Origin: Azospirillum soli
GTDB taxonomy: Bacteria; Pseudomonadota; Alphaproteobacteria; Azospirillales; Azospirillaceae
Assembly: GCF_017876165.1 (NCBI RefSeq)
Contig: NZ_JAGINQ010000005.1
Coordinates: 62,001 to 126,000, forward strand
Length of the DNA: 64,000 nucleotides
Direction of reading: 5' to 3'
Below, one piece after another: positions 23,675 to 32,787 of this stretch (position 1 is the first letter of the stretch; each line of letters starts with the position of its first letter). A program made the position numbers and the translations under genes. The notes under the pieces are model-generated. The model was not told where the DNA came from and did not search any database. It saw only the letters and a program-made list of their open reading frames with translations.

Positions 23675-25122
23675 GCGTCCCCCCGTCCGATCGAAGTGAG
23701 GCTGCGGCCCATGTCCCGCAGTTGGCGGCGTTGCGCGTCCGTCAGGACGTTGTTGGCGTCGATCACCGCCACATCGGCGTCCTTCAGCCATGCGGCCAAG
23801 TCGATGCCGCGGTAGAAGCGGGAAGGCTGGGTGAAGACCACCGCGTCGAAGTTCCCGGCGTCGGGCAGGTCGTTGACGACCCCGCGCGCCAGTTCCGGCC
23901 ACACCGTGACCAGCGGGTCATGGCCGACCACGTCGGCGCCTTCGCCTTCGGCGGCCTCGACGAAGACCTGAGAAGGGGAGTAGCGGGTGTCGCCCACGTC
24001 CTCCCGGTAGCTGACGCCGAGCAGCAGGATGCGCCGCCCCGACAGGCTGCCGCCCAGCCGGTGCCGCAGCTTGTCCAGCGCCACCAGCGGCATGGCCCCG
24101 TTGGTCTGCACTGCCGCCGCCGAGAAGGGGAAGGCCAGGTCCGGCCGGTCGAACAGCGTGCGCGCCGCGACCGCGCCGAACAGCGGGTCCTTCGTCAAGC
24201 AATAGCCGCCGACGCCGAAGCCGGGCTGGCGCATGTTGGCGTGGGTCGGGCGCTTGCGGATGGCCGCGACGATCTCGAACAGGTCGATGCCCACCGCCTC
24301 GGCGAAGCGTCCCCACTCCTCCATGTAGGCGATGGTCATGGCGCGGTAGGCGTTCTCCAGAACCTTCGCCGTTTCCGACGCGGTGGTGGAGCCGAGCCGG
24401 GTCAGGGGATAGTCTCGCACGTTGATGACGGTGCCGAGAAACCGCTCGCAGGCGTCGGCCGCCTCCGGCGTCATGCCGGCGTAGACGCGCCAGTAATTGA
24501 CGATGGACTCGTAATACTGCGCTCCGGGCATCACCCGCTCGTAGGAGTGCGCCAGCAGGATGGCGTCCGGCGGCAGGCCGCGCTTTTCCAGCCCGGCGGC
24601 GAGGCGCGGGGCGACGACCCGCTCGCAGGTGCCCGGCGGGACGGTCGTCTCGACGATGACCAGCGTGCCGGGCTGAAGGCGGGCGCCCAGGTCGTCCATC
24701 GCGCGTTGCAGGGGGCCGAAATGGACGATGGGCTCCGGCGCCGACCAGTCGATGTCCAGATTGATGTCCACCAGCACCACGTCGGCGATGCTGAAGATGT
24801 CCGGATCGTCGGTCGCGGTCAGGTTGCCGGCCTCGTGCGCGCGGGCGAGTGCCGCGTCCAATTCGGGGTCGCCGCCGGGAAAGGGCATCTCGCCCCGGTC
24901 GATGCAGGACACGCGGTGGCGCCCGGCCTCGTTCGGCAGGTCCACGCCGACCACGGAATAGCGCGGCCGGCCGTCCCGCTGCGCGTTGGCGATGGCGATG
25001 GACATGGCCGAACCGACGAAGCCCAGCCCTTGGACGCAGACGACCGGGCGGCTTCGGTCCACGCGCGGCCAGGGATCGTAAGCGGTCTTGTGGTCGGCCG
25101 TCTTTCTGGCGAGGTGGTTCAT
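23668..25122 (-). CDS. Nucleotide-sugar 6-dehydrogenase (UDP-Glc/GDP-Man dehydrogenase family)
   Basis: A 484-residue protein starting at the ATG after AAGAGG. It has the NAD motif VQGLGFVGSAMS, a central helix and substrate region (SETAKVLENAYRAMTIAYME), the Cys loop GFGVGGYCLTKDP, and a C-terminal domain with LLLGVSYREDVGDTRYSP. The family oxidises the C6 hydroxyl of a nucleotide sugar to a uronic acid. The segment around HSYERVMPGAQYYESIVNYW is distinctive and differs from the WbpA-type enzyme in this window, so its substrate is probably different. Confidence 0.9.
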   Translation of the reverse strand: MNHLARKTADHKTAYDPWPRVDRSRPVVCVQGLGFVGSAMSIAIANAQRDGRPRYSVVGVDLPNEAGRHRVSCIDRGEMPFPGGDPELDAALARAHEAGNLTATDDPDIFSIADVVLVDINLDIDWSAPEPIVHFGPLQRAMDDLGARLQPGTLVIVETTVPPGTCERVVAPRLAAGLEKRGLPPDAILLAHSYERVMPGAQYYESIVNYWRVYAGMTPEAADACERFLGTVINVRDYPLTRLGSTTASETAKVLENAYRAMTIAYMEEWGRFAEAVGIDLFEIVAAIRKRPTHANMRQPGFGVGGYCLTKDPLFGAVAARTLFDRPDLAFPFSAAAVQTNGAMPLVALDKLRHRLGGSLSGRRILLLGVSYREDVGDTRYSPSQVFVEAAEGEGADVVGHDPLVTVWPELARGVVNDLPDAGNFDAVVFTQPSRFYRGIDLAAWLKDADVAVIDANNVLTDAQRRQLRDMGRSLTSIGRGDAC

Positions 25123-25142
25123 GCGCTGGCCTCTTTTGCGTC

Positions 25143-26378
25143 TCAGGTCGCGGCGGTCGCGGCGATGAAGCGGGATGCGAGGATGCGGTAGTCGTGGTTT
25201 TGCAGAACGAAGCGCTGGCCGTTCTCGCCCAGGCCGAGGCGTTCGGGCGGTGGCATGCGGGACAGGCGGAGAATGGCGTCGGCGAGCGCCGCCGGGTCTT
25301 CGGGCGGGACCGTGAAGCCGCATTGCCCCTCGGCGACGAGGTCGTTGCAGGCGTCGCAGGCCTGGATGATCGGCCGGCCGGCCAGCATGTAGTCGAACAT
25401 CTTGTTCGGCGAAATGCCGAAGCGGTAGAGCGGGCTGCGCTTCCACGGGGTGACCAGCGCGTCCATCTCCGACAGGAAGCGGTGAACGGTCCGTTTCGGG
25501 ATCACGCCCGCGAGGTGGAAGCGGTCGAGCCCGGCGCGGGTGACTTGTTCCTTCAGCTCACCGGCGCCCGGCCCGTCGCCGCAGAGGATGAAGGACACAG
25601 GCTCGTCCCGCAGCAGCACGGCGGTGTCCAGCACCGTCCCGATGGCGTCGGCGAAGTTGATGCCGCCGGCATAGCCGACCAGGAAACGCCCGTCGGCACG
25701 CTCCTTCGCGATGCGGGTGGCGAGCGGCTCCGGCAGGTCACCGGCTCCGGTGCCCTGAAGGGCGGCGATGGGGATGCCGTTCGGGACGTGCACGAACTTC
25801 GCCGGGTCCAGGCCGCGCCCGACCATGTAGTCGCGCGCCCCCGGCAGGATCGACACGACCACGTCGGCGTTGCGGTAGGCCCAGTCCTCCGACCGTTGCA
25901 GAAGCTGGATGTAGGGGTGGCGTGCCGAGTAGCCGCCGAGCAGCATCGGCGTCAGCGGCCACAGGTCGTGCACCTCGAACACCAGCCGCGCCCCGGCCTT
26001 GGCCGCGATCCGCGCGCCGGGGTGGATGTCCAGCGGGTATGTGGAGGAGCAGATGACGATGTCCGGCCGCTCCTCCCGCGCAATGCGGTCGGCGTTGGCG
26101 AACAGCTTGGACACGAAAGTCAGCATGTTGACGACCCGACCCACGCCGTTGCCGCTGTACGGGCGGGTGCGCAGCCAGCGGAAGCGGACGCCGTCCTCCT
26201 CCGTCACGTCCAGGTCGCGGCGGACGACCGGCTGGTGGTGCCGCAGGTGGGAGTAGTCGGCCCCCACGATGGTCACCCGGTGGCCGTCCGCCACCCATTC
26301 GCGGGCCAGATAGAACGGGCGGTATTCCATGCCCATCCCGTCCGATCCGGCGTAGTGGTTGATGAGCAGGATGTTCAT
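25143..26378 (-). CDS. Glycosyltransferase family 4
   Basis: A 411-residue GT-B glycosyltransferase. The ATG at 26378 gives MNILLINHYAGSDGMGMEYR, the N-terminus of WbuB-like enzymes; the RBS is weak. The acceptor half has VTIVGADYSHLR. The donor half has FVHVPNGIPI, LVGYAGGINFADAIG and the nucleotide-sugar-binding FGISPNKMFDYMLAGRPIIQ. It probably adds one sugar of the repeat unit on the cytoplasmic side. It lies 20 bases before the dehydrogenase gene and 17 bases after the aminotransferase gene, in one leftward operon. Confidence 0.92.
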   Translation of the reverse strand: MNILLINHYAGSDGMGMEYRPFYLAREWVADGHRVTIVGADYSHLRHHQPVVRRDLDVTEEDGVRFRWLRTRPYSGNGVGRVVNMLTFVSKLFANADRIAREERPDIVICSSTYPLDIHPGARIAAKAGARLVFEVHDLWPLTPMLLGGYSARHPYIQLLQRSEDWAYRNADVVVSILPGARDYMVGRGLDPAKFVHVPNGIPIAALQGTGAGDLPEPLATRIAKERADGRFLVGYAGGINFADAIGTVLDTAVLLRDEPVSFILCGDGPGAGELKEQVTRAGLDRFHLAGVIPKRTVHRFLSEMDALVTPWKRSPLYRFGISPNKMFDYMLAGRPIIQACDACNDLVAEGQCGFTVPPEDPAALADAILRLSRMPPPERLGLGENGQRFVLQNHDYRILASRFIAATAAT

Positions 26379-26395
26379 CTTGGCTGATACCCGGC

Positions 26396-27559
26396 TTATT
26401 CGGCGGCCGCCTGGACGGCGCCGAAGGCGGATTGCAGGCTGGCCGCGACGTAGCGCTGGTCTTCGTCGGTCAGGTACGGGTGCATGGGGAGGCTCAGCAC
26501 CGTCGCGGTCAGGCGGTCGGTCGCGGGCAGTTCGCCGCCGGCCACCGGATAGTGCGCGTAGGCCTTCTGCCGGTGCAGCGGGCGGGCGTAGTAGACGGCC
26601 GCCGGCATCCCGTGCTCCTTCAGCCGGGCCAGCACCGCGTCGCGCGACGGGGTGCGCAGCGTGTACTGCGCCCAGGCCGACGTCGTGCCGGGCAGCAGCG
26701 CCGGGCGCGCCAGCTCGACCGGAAGCAGCGCGTCGTAGCGGTCGGCGACCTGCGCGCGGGCCTCCAGCTCCTCCGGGAAGACGGCCAGCTTTTCCAGCAG
26801 GATCGCCGCCTGCAAGGTGTCGAGCCGCCCGTTCACGCCGATGCGGACGTTGTCGTACTTGTCCTTGCCTTGGCCATGCACGCGCAGCGACCGCAGCACC
26901 TCGGCCGTCTCGTCGTCGTCGGTGAAGACCGCGCCGCCGTCGCCGTAGCAGCCGAGCGGCTTGGCCGGGAAGAAGCTTGTTGTGGTGATGTCGCCGATGG
27001 TGCCGACGTGGCGGCCCCGGTAGATGGCGCCGAAGGCCTGGGCCGCGTCGCAGATCAGCCATAGGCCGTTCTCGCGGACGATGGGCTCGATGGCGTCGTA
27101 GTCGCAGGGCTGCCCGAACAGGTCCACCGTGATGACGCCGGCCAGCCGAAGCCCTTCGTCGCGCGCCGTGGAGATCGCTTGCTTCAGGCTCGCCGGGTCG
27201 AGGTTGAAGGTGTCCTCAAGGACGTCGGCGAAGATGGGAATGCCGCCCAGCATGCTGACCGCCTCGGCGGTGGCGCAGAAGGTGAAGCTGGGCACCACGA
27301 CGGCATCGCCGGGCTTCAGGTCCTTCGCCATCAGCGCCATGACCAGCGCATCGGTGCCGTTGGCGCAGCTGACCGTGTGGCGCACGTCGCAGAAGGCGGA
27401 GAGCCGCCGTTCCAGCTCGAACACCTCCGGTCCCATGATGTAGTGGCCATGGTCGAGCACGCGGGCGACCGCCGTGTCGAGCCGTTCGCGGATGCGCTGC
27501 TGCTGCCGGCCGAGGTCGATGAACTCGATGGGGCGGCGCATGGGGATTGGATCGGTCAT
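26396..27559 (-). CDS. wbpE: DegT/DnrJ aminotransferase, WbpE-like
   Basis: A 387-residue PLP enzyme with RBS GGGAAG. It has the fold type I signature VSCANGTDALVMALMA, PSFTFCATAEAVSMLGG, and the internal aldimine Lys in SFFPAKPLGCYGDGGA. Similarity in layout and neighbours to WbpE of Pseudomonas aeruginosa suggests it transaminates UDP-3-keto-GlcNAcA at C3 using glutamate. The WbpB-WbpD fusion and WbpA lie directly upstream, completing this route. The symbol is by pathway analogy. Confidence 0.85.
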   Translation of the reverse strand: MTDPIPMRRPIEFIDLGRQQQRIRERLDTAVARVLDHGHYIMGPEVFELERRLSAFCDVRHTVSCANGTDALVMALMAKDLKPGDAVVVPSFTFCATAEAVSMLGGIPIFADVLEDTFNLDPASLKQAISTARDEGLRLAGVITVDLFGQPCDYDAIEPIVRENGLWLICDAAQAFGAIYRGRHVGTIGDITTTSFFPAKPLGCYGDGGAVFTDDDETAEVLRSLRVHGQGKDKYDNVRIGVNGRLDTLQAAILLEKLAVFPEELEARAQVADRYDALLPVELARPALLPGTTSAWAQYTLRTPSRDAVLARLKEHGMPAAVYYARPLHRQKAYAHYPVAGGELPATDRLTATVLSLPMHPYLTDEDQRYVAASLQSAFGAVQAAAE

Positions 27560-27596
27560 GCCGGTTCTTCCCTTTTCGTGTTCGATTTTCTTTTCC

Positions 27597-27675
27597 GTCG
27601 TCCCGCAAAAACGGGGATCCAGGGCAACACTGGAGCGTTTCGACGTGCCCTGGATTCCCGATTTCGGGAATGACG
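27597..27675. repeat. Imperfect palindromic intergenic repeat
   Basis: Arms 27597-27626 and 27646-27674 pair imperfectly over about 29 bases, each arm itself containing a small hairpin (TCCCG-CGGGGA and TTCCCG-CGGGAA). The pattern of mirrored fragments such as GGGATCCAGGGC and GCCCTGGATTCCC matches the dispersed palindromic elements common in proteobacterial intergenic spaces. It lies inside an operon, between the WbpB-D and WbpE genes, so it would be transcribed. Confidence 0.75.
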
Positions 27676-27694
27676 ATGGGTGGTTCTTCTGGTC

Positions 27695-29314
27695 TTAGGC
27701 CGACTTGGCGAACTGCTTTTGGGTGTCCGCGATCTCGACCAGCCCGAGCTTGTCGTCCAGGCGGTAGCGGGTGCCGGTGCGCGGGCAGACGAGGTCGTCG
27801 CCCAGCCGTTCCCCGGCGTGGCTGACCCAGCCGATCTGGCGGGCGGGGTTGCCGACGACCAGCGCGTGCGGGGGCACGTGCTTGGTCACCACCGCCCCCG
27901 CCGCGACGAAGCAGTAGGCACCGAGATCGTGGCCGCAGACGATGGTCGCGTTGGCCCCGATGGTGGCGCCCCGGCCGACGCGGGTCGGGCGGAACTCGCT
28001 CTTGCGCTCGATCTCGGCGCGCGGGTTGTTGACGTTGGTGAAGACGCAGGACGGGCCGCAGAACACCCCGTCCTCCAGCGTCACGCCGGCGTAGAGGCTG
28101 ACGTTGTTCTGGATCTTGCAGCGGTCGCCAACCGTCACGTCCGGGCCGATCACCACGTTCTGGCCGATGGTGCAGTCGCGCCCGACCTCCGTGTTCTTCA
28201 GAATGTGGCTGAAGTGCCAGATCTTCGTGCCGGCGCCGACCAGCGCGCCTTCGTCTACGCAGGCGGTCGGGTGCACGACGTAGGGCGGGGGCGCCGGTTC
28301 CACATAGTCCGGGGCCTTGATGGCGACCGGCTTGCCCGAGGCCATGGAGCGCCGGGCGGCGTCCAGCACGCTCAGCACGCCGATGCCCTCCGCCACGTCG
28401 GTGCGCGGACGCCTGGCCTCGCGGATGCAATCGAGGAAGTGCAGGCACTCCAGCCGCAGCGGCTCGGCCGCCTCAAGCGCCACGGGGTGGGCGTCGGCCT
28501 TGGACGGTTCCGGCACGCCGTCGCGCCAGGAGACGCGGTGCGGGTAGAGCACCAGCTTTTCCGCCCAGGGGCGGGAGTCGTCGAACACCGCCATGCCGTC
28601 GTCGCCGACGACGACCAGTTTCTGCTCCTTGTAGGGGTGCAGCCACGACACGAAGATGTGCGCGTCGATGCCGTTGGCGAAGGTCAGGTGCGTCGTCGTC
28701 AGGTCGGAGATGCCGTTGTGCAGGTAGCTGTGCCCGACCGCCAGCACGCTGTCGGGCGTGCCGCCGGCCAGCGCCAGGATCATGGAGATGTCGTGCGGAG
28801 CGAAGCTCCAGAACACGTCCTCCTTGCTGCGGAATTTGCCGAGGTTCAGGCGGTTCGAATAGATGTAGCGCAGCCGCCCCAGCTCCCCGTCGCCGACCAG
28901 CTGCTTCAGCCGCAGGAAGGCGGGGTGGTATTGCAGCAGGTGCCCGACCATCACGACGCGGCCGTGCGCCGTGGCCGCCCGGCGGACCTTTTCCGCATCC
29001 TCCTCGCACAGCGCCAGCGGCTTTTCGACGAAGACGTGCTTGCCAGCCTCGATGGCGCGGACGGCGAGCGTGGCGTGCGTCTCCGCAGGGGTAGCCAGCA
29101 CCACCGCCTCGATGTCGGGGGAGGCCAGAGCCTGGTCGAAGGTCAGGGCCGGCACCTCGAACTGTTCGGACAGTTCGGCGGCGCGGGCCGGCGCCGCCTC
29201 GCAGATGGCGGCCAGCGCGCCGATGGCGTGCAGGTTGCGCAGCAGGTTGATGCCCCAATAGCCGCAGCCGACCATAGCAACACGGGGCAAATCCGTCGTC
29301 TTCATGCTCGTCAT
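27695..29314 (-). CDS. Fusion of WbpB-like oxidoreductase and WbpD-like acetyltransferase
   Basis: A 539-residue protein with two enzymes. Residues about 8-335 are a Gfo/Idh/MocA NAD-dependent oxidoreductase (VAMVGCGYWGINLLRN, HVFVEKPLAL, FAPHDISMILALAG). Residues about 350-500 are a left-handed beta-helix acyltransferase with hexapeptide repeats (GAGTKIWHFSHI, IGQNVVIGPDVTVG, FVAAGAVVTKHVPPHALVVG). In P. aeruginosa these steps are separate: WbpB oxidises UDP-GlcNAcA at C3 and WbpD N-acetylates the 3-amino product. The start overlaps the WbpA gene stop as ATGA. Acetylation comes after WbpE in the pathway, so the fusion may channel intermediates around that enzyme. Confidence 0.9.
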   Translation of the reverse strand: MTSMKTTDLPRVAMVGCGYWGINLLRNLHAIGALAAICEAAPARAAELSEQFEVPALTFDQALASPDIEAVVLATPAETHATLAVRAIEAGKHVFVEKPLALCEEDAEKVRRAATAHGRVVMVGHLLQYHPAFLRLKQLVGDGELGRLRYIYSNRLNLGKFRSKEDVFWSFAPHDISMILALAGGTPDSVLAVGHSYLHNGISDLTTTHLTFANGIDAHIFVSWLHPYKEQKLVVVGDDGMAVFDDSRPWAEKLVLYPHRVSWRDGVPEPSKADAHPVALEAAEPLRLECLHFLDCIREARRPRTDVAEGIGVLSVLDAARRSMASGKPVAIKAPDYVEPAPPPYVVHPTACVDEGALVGAGTKIWHFSHILKNTEVGRDCTIGQNVVIGPDVTVGDRCKIQNNVSLYAGVTLEDGVFCGPSCVFTNVNNPRAEIERKSEFRPTRVGRGATIGANATIVCGHDLGAYCFVAAGAVVTKHVPPHALVVGNPARQIGWVSHAGERLGDDLVCPRTGTRYRLDDKLGLVEIADTQKQFAKSA

Positions 29315-30750
29315 GCCTTGGCCACCACGGCGGGAGTTTCGGACAGCCCCAGCGCGCCCACGACGTTGCGGGTGTCGACCACCAGCTTGGCAAAGCGCAG
29401 GAGCTTTTCGTAATCGACGTCGCTGTGATCGGTGACGATTACCGCCGCGTCGTAGCGGGACAGCACGTAGCCTTCGAACGCGACCGACGCTTTGCCGGCC
29501 AGTTCGGCGTGCTGCCGGGTCGGCGGGATAGTTGGGAAATGCGGGTCGTAGTAATCGACCTTGGCCCCGGCGGCGTCCAGCAACTCCATGATGGTCAGCG
29601 CCGGGCTTTCCCGCATGTCGGACACGTCCTTCTTATAGGCGATGCCGACCACCAGCACGCGGGCGCTGGTCAGGCCCTTGCGGAAGCGGCGGTCCAGTTC
29701 TTCCCGGACGCGGTGCACGACGTAGTAAGGCATGCTGGCGTTGACCTCGCCCGCCAGCTCGATGAAGCGGGTGCTGATGCCAAGCTCGCGCGCCTTCCAG
29801 GTCAGATAGAAGGGGTCGATGGGGATGCAGTGACCGCCCAGCCCCGGCCCCGGATAGAAGGGCATGTAGCCGAAGGGCTTGGTCTTGGCGGACTCGATCA
29901 CCTCCCAGATGTCGATGCCCATGCGGTCGAAGACGATCTTCAGCTCGTTCACCAGGGCGATGTTGACCGCACGGAAGATGTTTTCGGTCAGCTTCACCGC
30001 TTCCGCCGTTTCGGGCGTGGAGACGGGAACGGTGCCGACCACGAACTGGTCGTAGAGCGCCACGGCCAGCCGCAGGGCCGCCTCGCCGTCGCCGGCCACA
30101 ACCTTCGGAATGCGGGCGGTGCCGAAATCGTGGTTGCCGGGGTCTTCGCGCTCCGGCGAGTAGGCGAGGTAGAAGTCGGTGCCGGATTTCAGCCCGCCGG
30201 CCTCCAGGATCGGCTTCATCACGTCGCGCGTGGTGCCGGGATAGGTGGTGGATTCAAGAACCACCAGCTGGCCGGGCCGCAGATGTTCGGCGATGGCGCG
30301 GGCCGTCGCCTCCACATAGGACAGGTCCGGCTCGTGATGGGGGCCGAGCGGCGTCGGCACGCAGATCAGGATGGCGTCGGCGTCGCGGAAGCGGGCGGCC
30401 TCCATTGTCGCGGCGAAGTTGCCGGTCGCGACGGCGCCGCCGATGCGGTCGTCGCCGATGTGGTGCAGCGGGCTGTGGCCGGCGTTCAGCTCCTCCACCG
30501 TCACCGTGTCGATGTCGTAGCCGATGACGCGGTAGCCGGCCTCGCAGGCGGCGAGCGACAGCGGCAGCCCGACATAGCCCAGCCCCACCACCGCCACCGT
30601 CGCGGCGCGGTCGTTGAACAGGTTCAGCAGCCGCTGCACCTCGGGATCGTCGGGGGATCGCCCGATGGTCTGCTCCGGGGCGACAAAGCGACGCTTTTTC
30701 GGCGTCAGGTCGTCAGGAATGTCGGTCTGCCGGGGGTCCAGCTGGTACAT
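29311..30750 (-). CDS. wbpA: UDP-N-acetylglucosamine 6-dehydrogenase, WbpA-like
   Basis: A 479-residue dehydrogenase with RBS AGGGAGA. It has the NAD motif VAVVGLGYVGLPLSLA, LVVLESTTYPGTT, the central AVKLTENIFRAVNIALVNEL, the catalytic Cys loop GPGLGGHCIPIDPFY and the C-terminal GIAYKKDVSDMRESP. It converts UDP-GlcNAc to UDP-GlcNAcA, the first step of the UDP-GlcNAc(3NAc)A route completed by the next two genes. An N-terminal extension of about 45 residues precedes the Rossmann domain. A TAAGATAACA element lies 61 bases upstream. Confidence 0.93.
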   Translation of the reverse strand: MYQLDPRQTDIPDDLTPKKRRFVAPEQTIGRSPDDPEVQRLLNLFNDRAATVAVVGLGYVGLPLSLAACEAGYRVIGYDIDTVTVEELNAGHSPLHHIGDDRIGGAVATGNFAATMEAARFRDADAILICVPTPLGPHHEPDLSYVEATARAIAEHLRPGQLVVLESTTYPGTTRDVMKPILEAGGLKSGTDFYLAYSPEREDPGNHDFGTARIPKVVAGDGEAALRLAVALYDQFVVGTVPVSTPETAEAVKLTENIFRAVNIALVNELKIVFDRMGIDIWEVIESAKTKPFGYMPFYPGPGLGGHCIPIDPFYLTWKARELGISTRFIELAGEVNASMPYYVVHRVREELDRRFRKGLTSARVLVVGIAYKKDVSDMRESPALTIMELLDAAGAKVDYYDPHFPTIPPTRQHAELAGKASVAFEGYVLSRYDAAVIVTDHSDVDYEKLLRFAKLVVDTRNVVGALGLSETPAVVAKA

Positions 30751-30810
30751 GGGTCATCTCCCTTGGCGGGCGCTGGTGGCGGGCGCTGGCCGGGCGTCTC
30801 ACGCGCCGTT

Positions 30811-30820
30811 TGTTATCTTA
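30811..30820 (-). promoter_or_regulatory. TAAGATAACA element upstream of wbpA
   Basis: TAAGATAACA on the minus strand, with TCGCGAAT just upstream. The same decamer, again with TCGCGAAT upstream, lies before the glycosyltransferase gene at 39437. The first six bases resemble a -10 hexamer. It suggests a separate promoter for the wbpA operon. Confidence 0.5.
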
Positions 30821-30888
30821 TCCAAAAAACAAATTCGCGAGGCAAAAGCAAAAGAAAGAGCGGGCTGCCGCGAAGGGCTAACCCGCAC

Positions 30889-31599
30889 CTACTCCTTCAC
30901 CGTGACGCGGTTCTCCGCCCGCAGCTGCTCCAGGATGCGCTCCAGCGTGCCGTCGTTCGGCAGGCCGAGGCCGAACACGGCGAGCAGGCCGCGAAACAGC
31001 CAGACGATGTCCTGGCCGAGGCTGCGGCGCGGGAAGTAGCCGAGATCGATGCGCGCCTTCGCCGGGAAAAGGACCGCGCGGTAGAAGGCGTGCGGGTCGG
31101 TCTTTTCGGGATAGAGCGCGCATTCGTTGCGGAAATAGACCTGGTTCGGCCCGAACAGGCCCGGCCGATGGTCCAGCACGCCGTGGTACATGCCCTGGAA
31201 CAGGTCGGCGAAGTCCAGCGTCTCCGGGCGCGGACCGACGATGGCCATGTCGCCCTTCAGCACGTTCCACAGCTGCGGCACCTCGTCGATCTTGGTGCGC
31301 TCCAGGAAGCGGCCGACGCGGGTCATGCGGCTGTCGCCCTTTAGCGTCACCGCCCGGCCCGTGGTTCCGTCATGGAACTTGCGGAACTTGTAGAGACGGA
31401 ACAGGCGCCCGTGCTGGCCGAGCCGCGTCTGCGAGAAGAAGATCGGGCCGGCCGAGTCCAGGCGGATGGCGATCACCACCGGGATCAGCACCGGTAAGAA
31501 AAGGATGAGGCCGACCAAGGCGAGCGTCACGTCGAAAAGACGCCGCAGGAATCCGTCGAAATTGCCCGTGGCGGTGGCGGCTTGGGAATCGCTGGTCAT
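30889..31599 (-). CDS. Initiating phosphoglycosyltransferase (bacterial sugar transferase)
   Basis: A 236-residue monotopic phosphoglycosyltransferase. A membrane-inserted hairpin helix lies near residues 24-46 (VTLALVGLILFLPVLIPVVI). The catalytic domain has FFSQTRLGQHGRLFRLYKFR, the Asp-Glu dyad in ERTKIDEVPQLWNVLKGDM and VGPRPE. It transfers a sugar-1-phosphate to undecaprenyl phosphate and so starts the repeat unit. The short PglC-like form suggests a diacetamido or amino sugar, which fits the nearby aminotransferases. Its ATG overlaps the aminotransferase stop. Confidence 0.93.
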   Translation of the reverse strand: MTSDSQAATATGNFDGFLRRLFDVTLALVGLILFLPVLIPVVIAIRLDSAGPIFFSQTRLGQHGRLFRLYKFRKFHDGTTGRAVTLKGDSRMTRVGRFLERTKIDEVPQLWNVLKGDMAIVGPRPETLDFADLFQGMYHGVLDHRPGLFGPNQVYFRNECALYPEKTDPHAFYRAVLFPAKARIDLGYFPRRSLGQDIVWLFRGLLAVFGLGLPNDGTLERILEQLRAENRVTVKE

Positions 31600-32729
31600 T
31601 GCGGCACGTCCTCGCGTTGATGGGCCAGCGCGCGAGCCAGTGCCCGCGTCACGCTTTCGACATCGTCGGTCCCCATTTTCGGATGCAGGGGCAGGGACAG
31701 CGTGCGGCGCGCGAACTCCTCCGTCCGGGGCAGGTTCACGCCGGGGAAGCGCTCGCGGTAGAAGGTGAAGCTGTGGACCGGCGCGTAATGGACGCTGGTC
31801 TGGACGCCGTCGCCGCGCAGATCGTCGGCAAGACGCTGACGGTCGATCCCCGCCGGCAGCAGGACGGGCAGGATGTGGTGGGCCGACGGGCGCGGGTCTG
31901 CGAAGGGCATGACGACGTCGGGGCAGTCCTGCGCCAGCCGGCGGCGATAATGGGCGGCGAGGTCGCGCCGCGTGGCGTTCCAGGCCGGCAGCCGGGCCAG
32001 TTGGACCAGCCCGATGGCGGCGCGCAGCTCGTCCATCCGGTGGTTGAAGCCCAGCATTGTCACGTCGTAACCGCTGGCGTGGCCGGTCAGACGTTGCCGC
32101 GCCCCGCTGGTCATGCCGTGGGCGCGCAGCTGGCGCACCGTGTCGAGCACCGCGTCGTCCTCGGCAAACACCATTCCGCCCTCGGCGGTGGTCATGTTTT
32201 TGTTGCCGTAAAAGCTGAAGACGGCGGCGTCGCCGATGCGCCCGGCCTGGGGCAGGCCGGCGGCGTGTGCGGCGTCCTCAATCAGCAACAGACCACGGGA
32301 TTGGGCGAAGTCCCGCCACGCCTCGCGGTCCGGCAGGTAGCCGGCGTAATGGACGAGGATCACCGCCTTGGTCCGCTCCGTGCATTTGGCGGCGGCGTCC
32401 GACGGGGAGATCAGGGGCAGGTCCACCCCCTCGATGTCGACGAAGACCGGGGTCGCCCCGGTGTAGAGAACGCTGTTGGCCGTTGCGACGAAGGTCATCG
32501 ACGGCACCAGCACCTCGTCACCGGGGCCGAGACCGAGGGCCAGAAGCACCAGATGCAGCCCGGCCGTGCAGGATCCCACGGCGACGGCGTCGCGCGCGCC
32601 GTGGGCCTCGGCAAAGGCCTGTTCGAACGCGCGGACGCGGTCGCCCATGGTGATCCAGCCGTCGTCGATGACCGCGGCGAGGGCGGCCTTTTCCTCCTCG
32701 CCAAGGATGGGCTCGGCGACCAGCAGCAT
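31596..32729 (-). CDS. DegT/DnrJ-family aminotransferase (second copy)
   Basis: A 377-residue PLP-dependent sugar aminotransferase with RBS GGAGA. It has VAVGSCTAGLHLVLLALGLG, VPSMTFVATANSVLYTGATP and the PLP Lys in FSFYGNKNMTTAEGG. It differs clearly from the WbpE-like enzyme, so it probably acts on another nucleotide-linked keto sugar, with coupling to the phosphoglycosyltransferase suggesting the first sugar of the repeat. A cognate 4,6-dehydratase is not present in the window. Confidence 0.9.
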   Translation of the reverse strand: MLLVAEPILGEEEKAALAAVIDDGWITMGDRVRAFEQAFAEAHGARDAVAVGSCTAGLHLVLLALGLGPGDEVLVPSMTFVATANSVLYTGATPVFVDIEGVDLPLISPSDAAAKCTERTKAVILVHYAGYLPDREAWRDFAQSRGLLLIEDAAHAAGLPQAGRIGDAAVFSFYGNKNMTTAEGGMVFAEDDAVLDTVRQLRAHGMTSGARQRLTGHASGYDVTMLGFNHRMDELRAAIGLVQLARLPAWNATRRDLAAHYRRRLAQDCPDVVMPFADPRPSAHHILPVLLPAGIDRQRLADDLRGDGVQTSVHYAPVHSFTFYRERFPGVNLPRTEEFARRTLSLPLHPKMGTDDVESVTRALARALAHQREDVPQ

Positions 32730-32787
32730 GAGGTTTCTCCGGAAAAGATCGCAGGCCGGAAAGGATTGAAGGGAAACTCGGCGGCCT

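Noticed and set aside
27680..29413. Plus-strand frame of 577 codons opposite the WbpB-WbpD fusion
   Set aside because: Shadow; the minus strand carries complete oxidoreductase and hexapeptide motifs.
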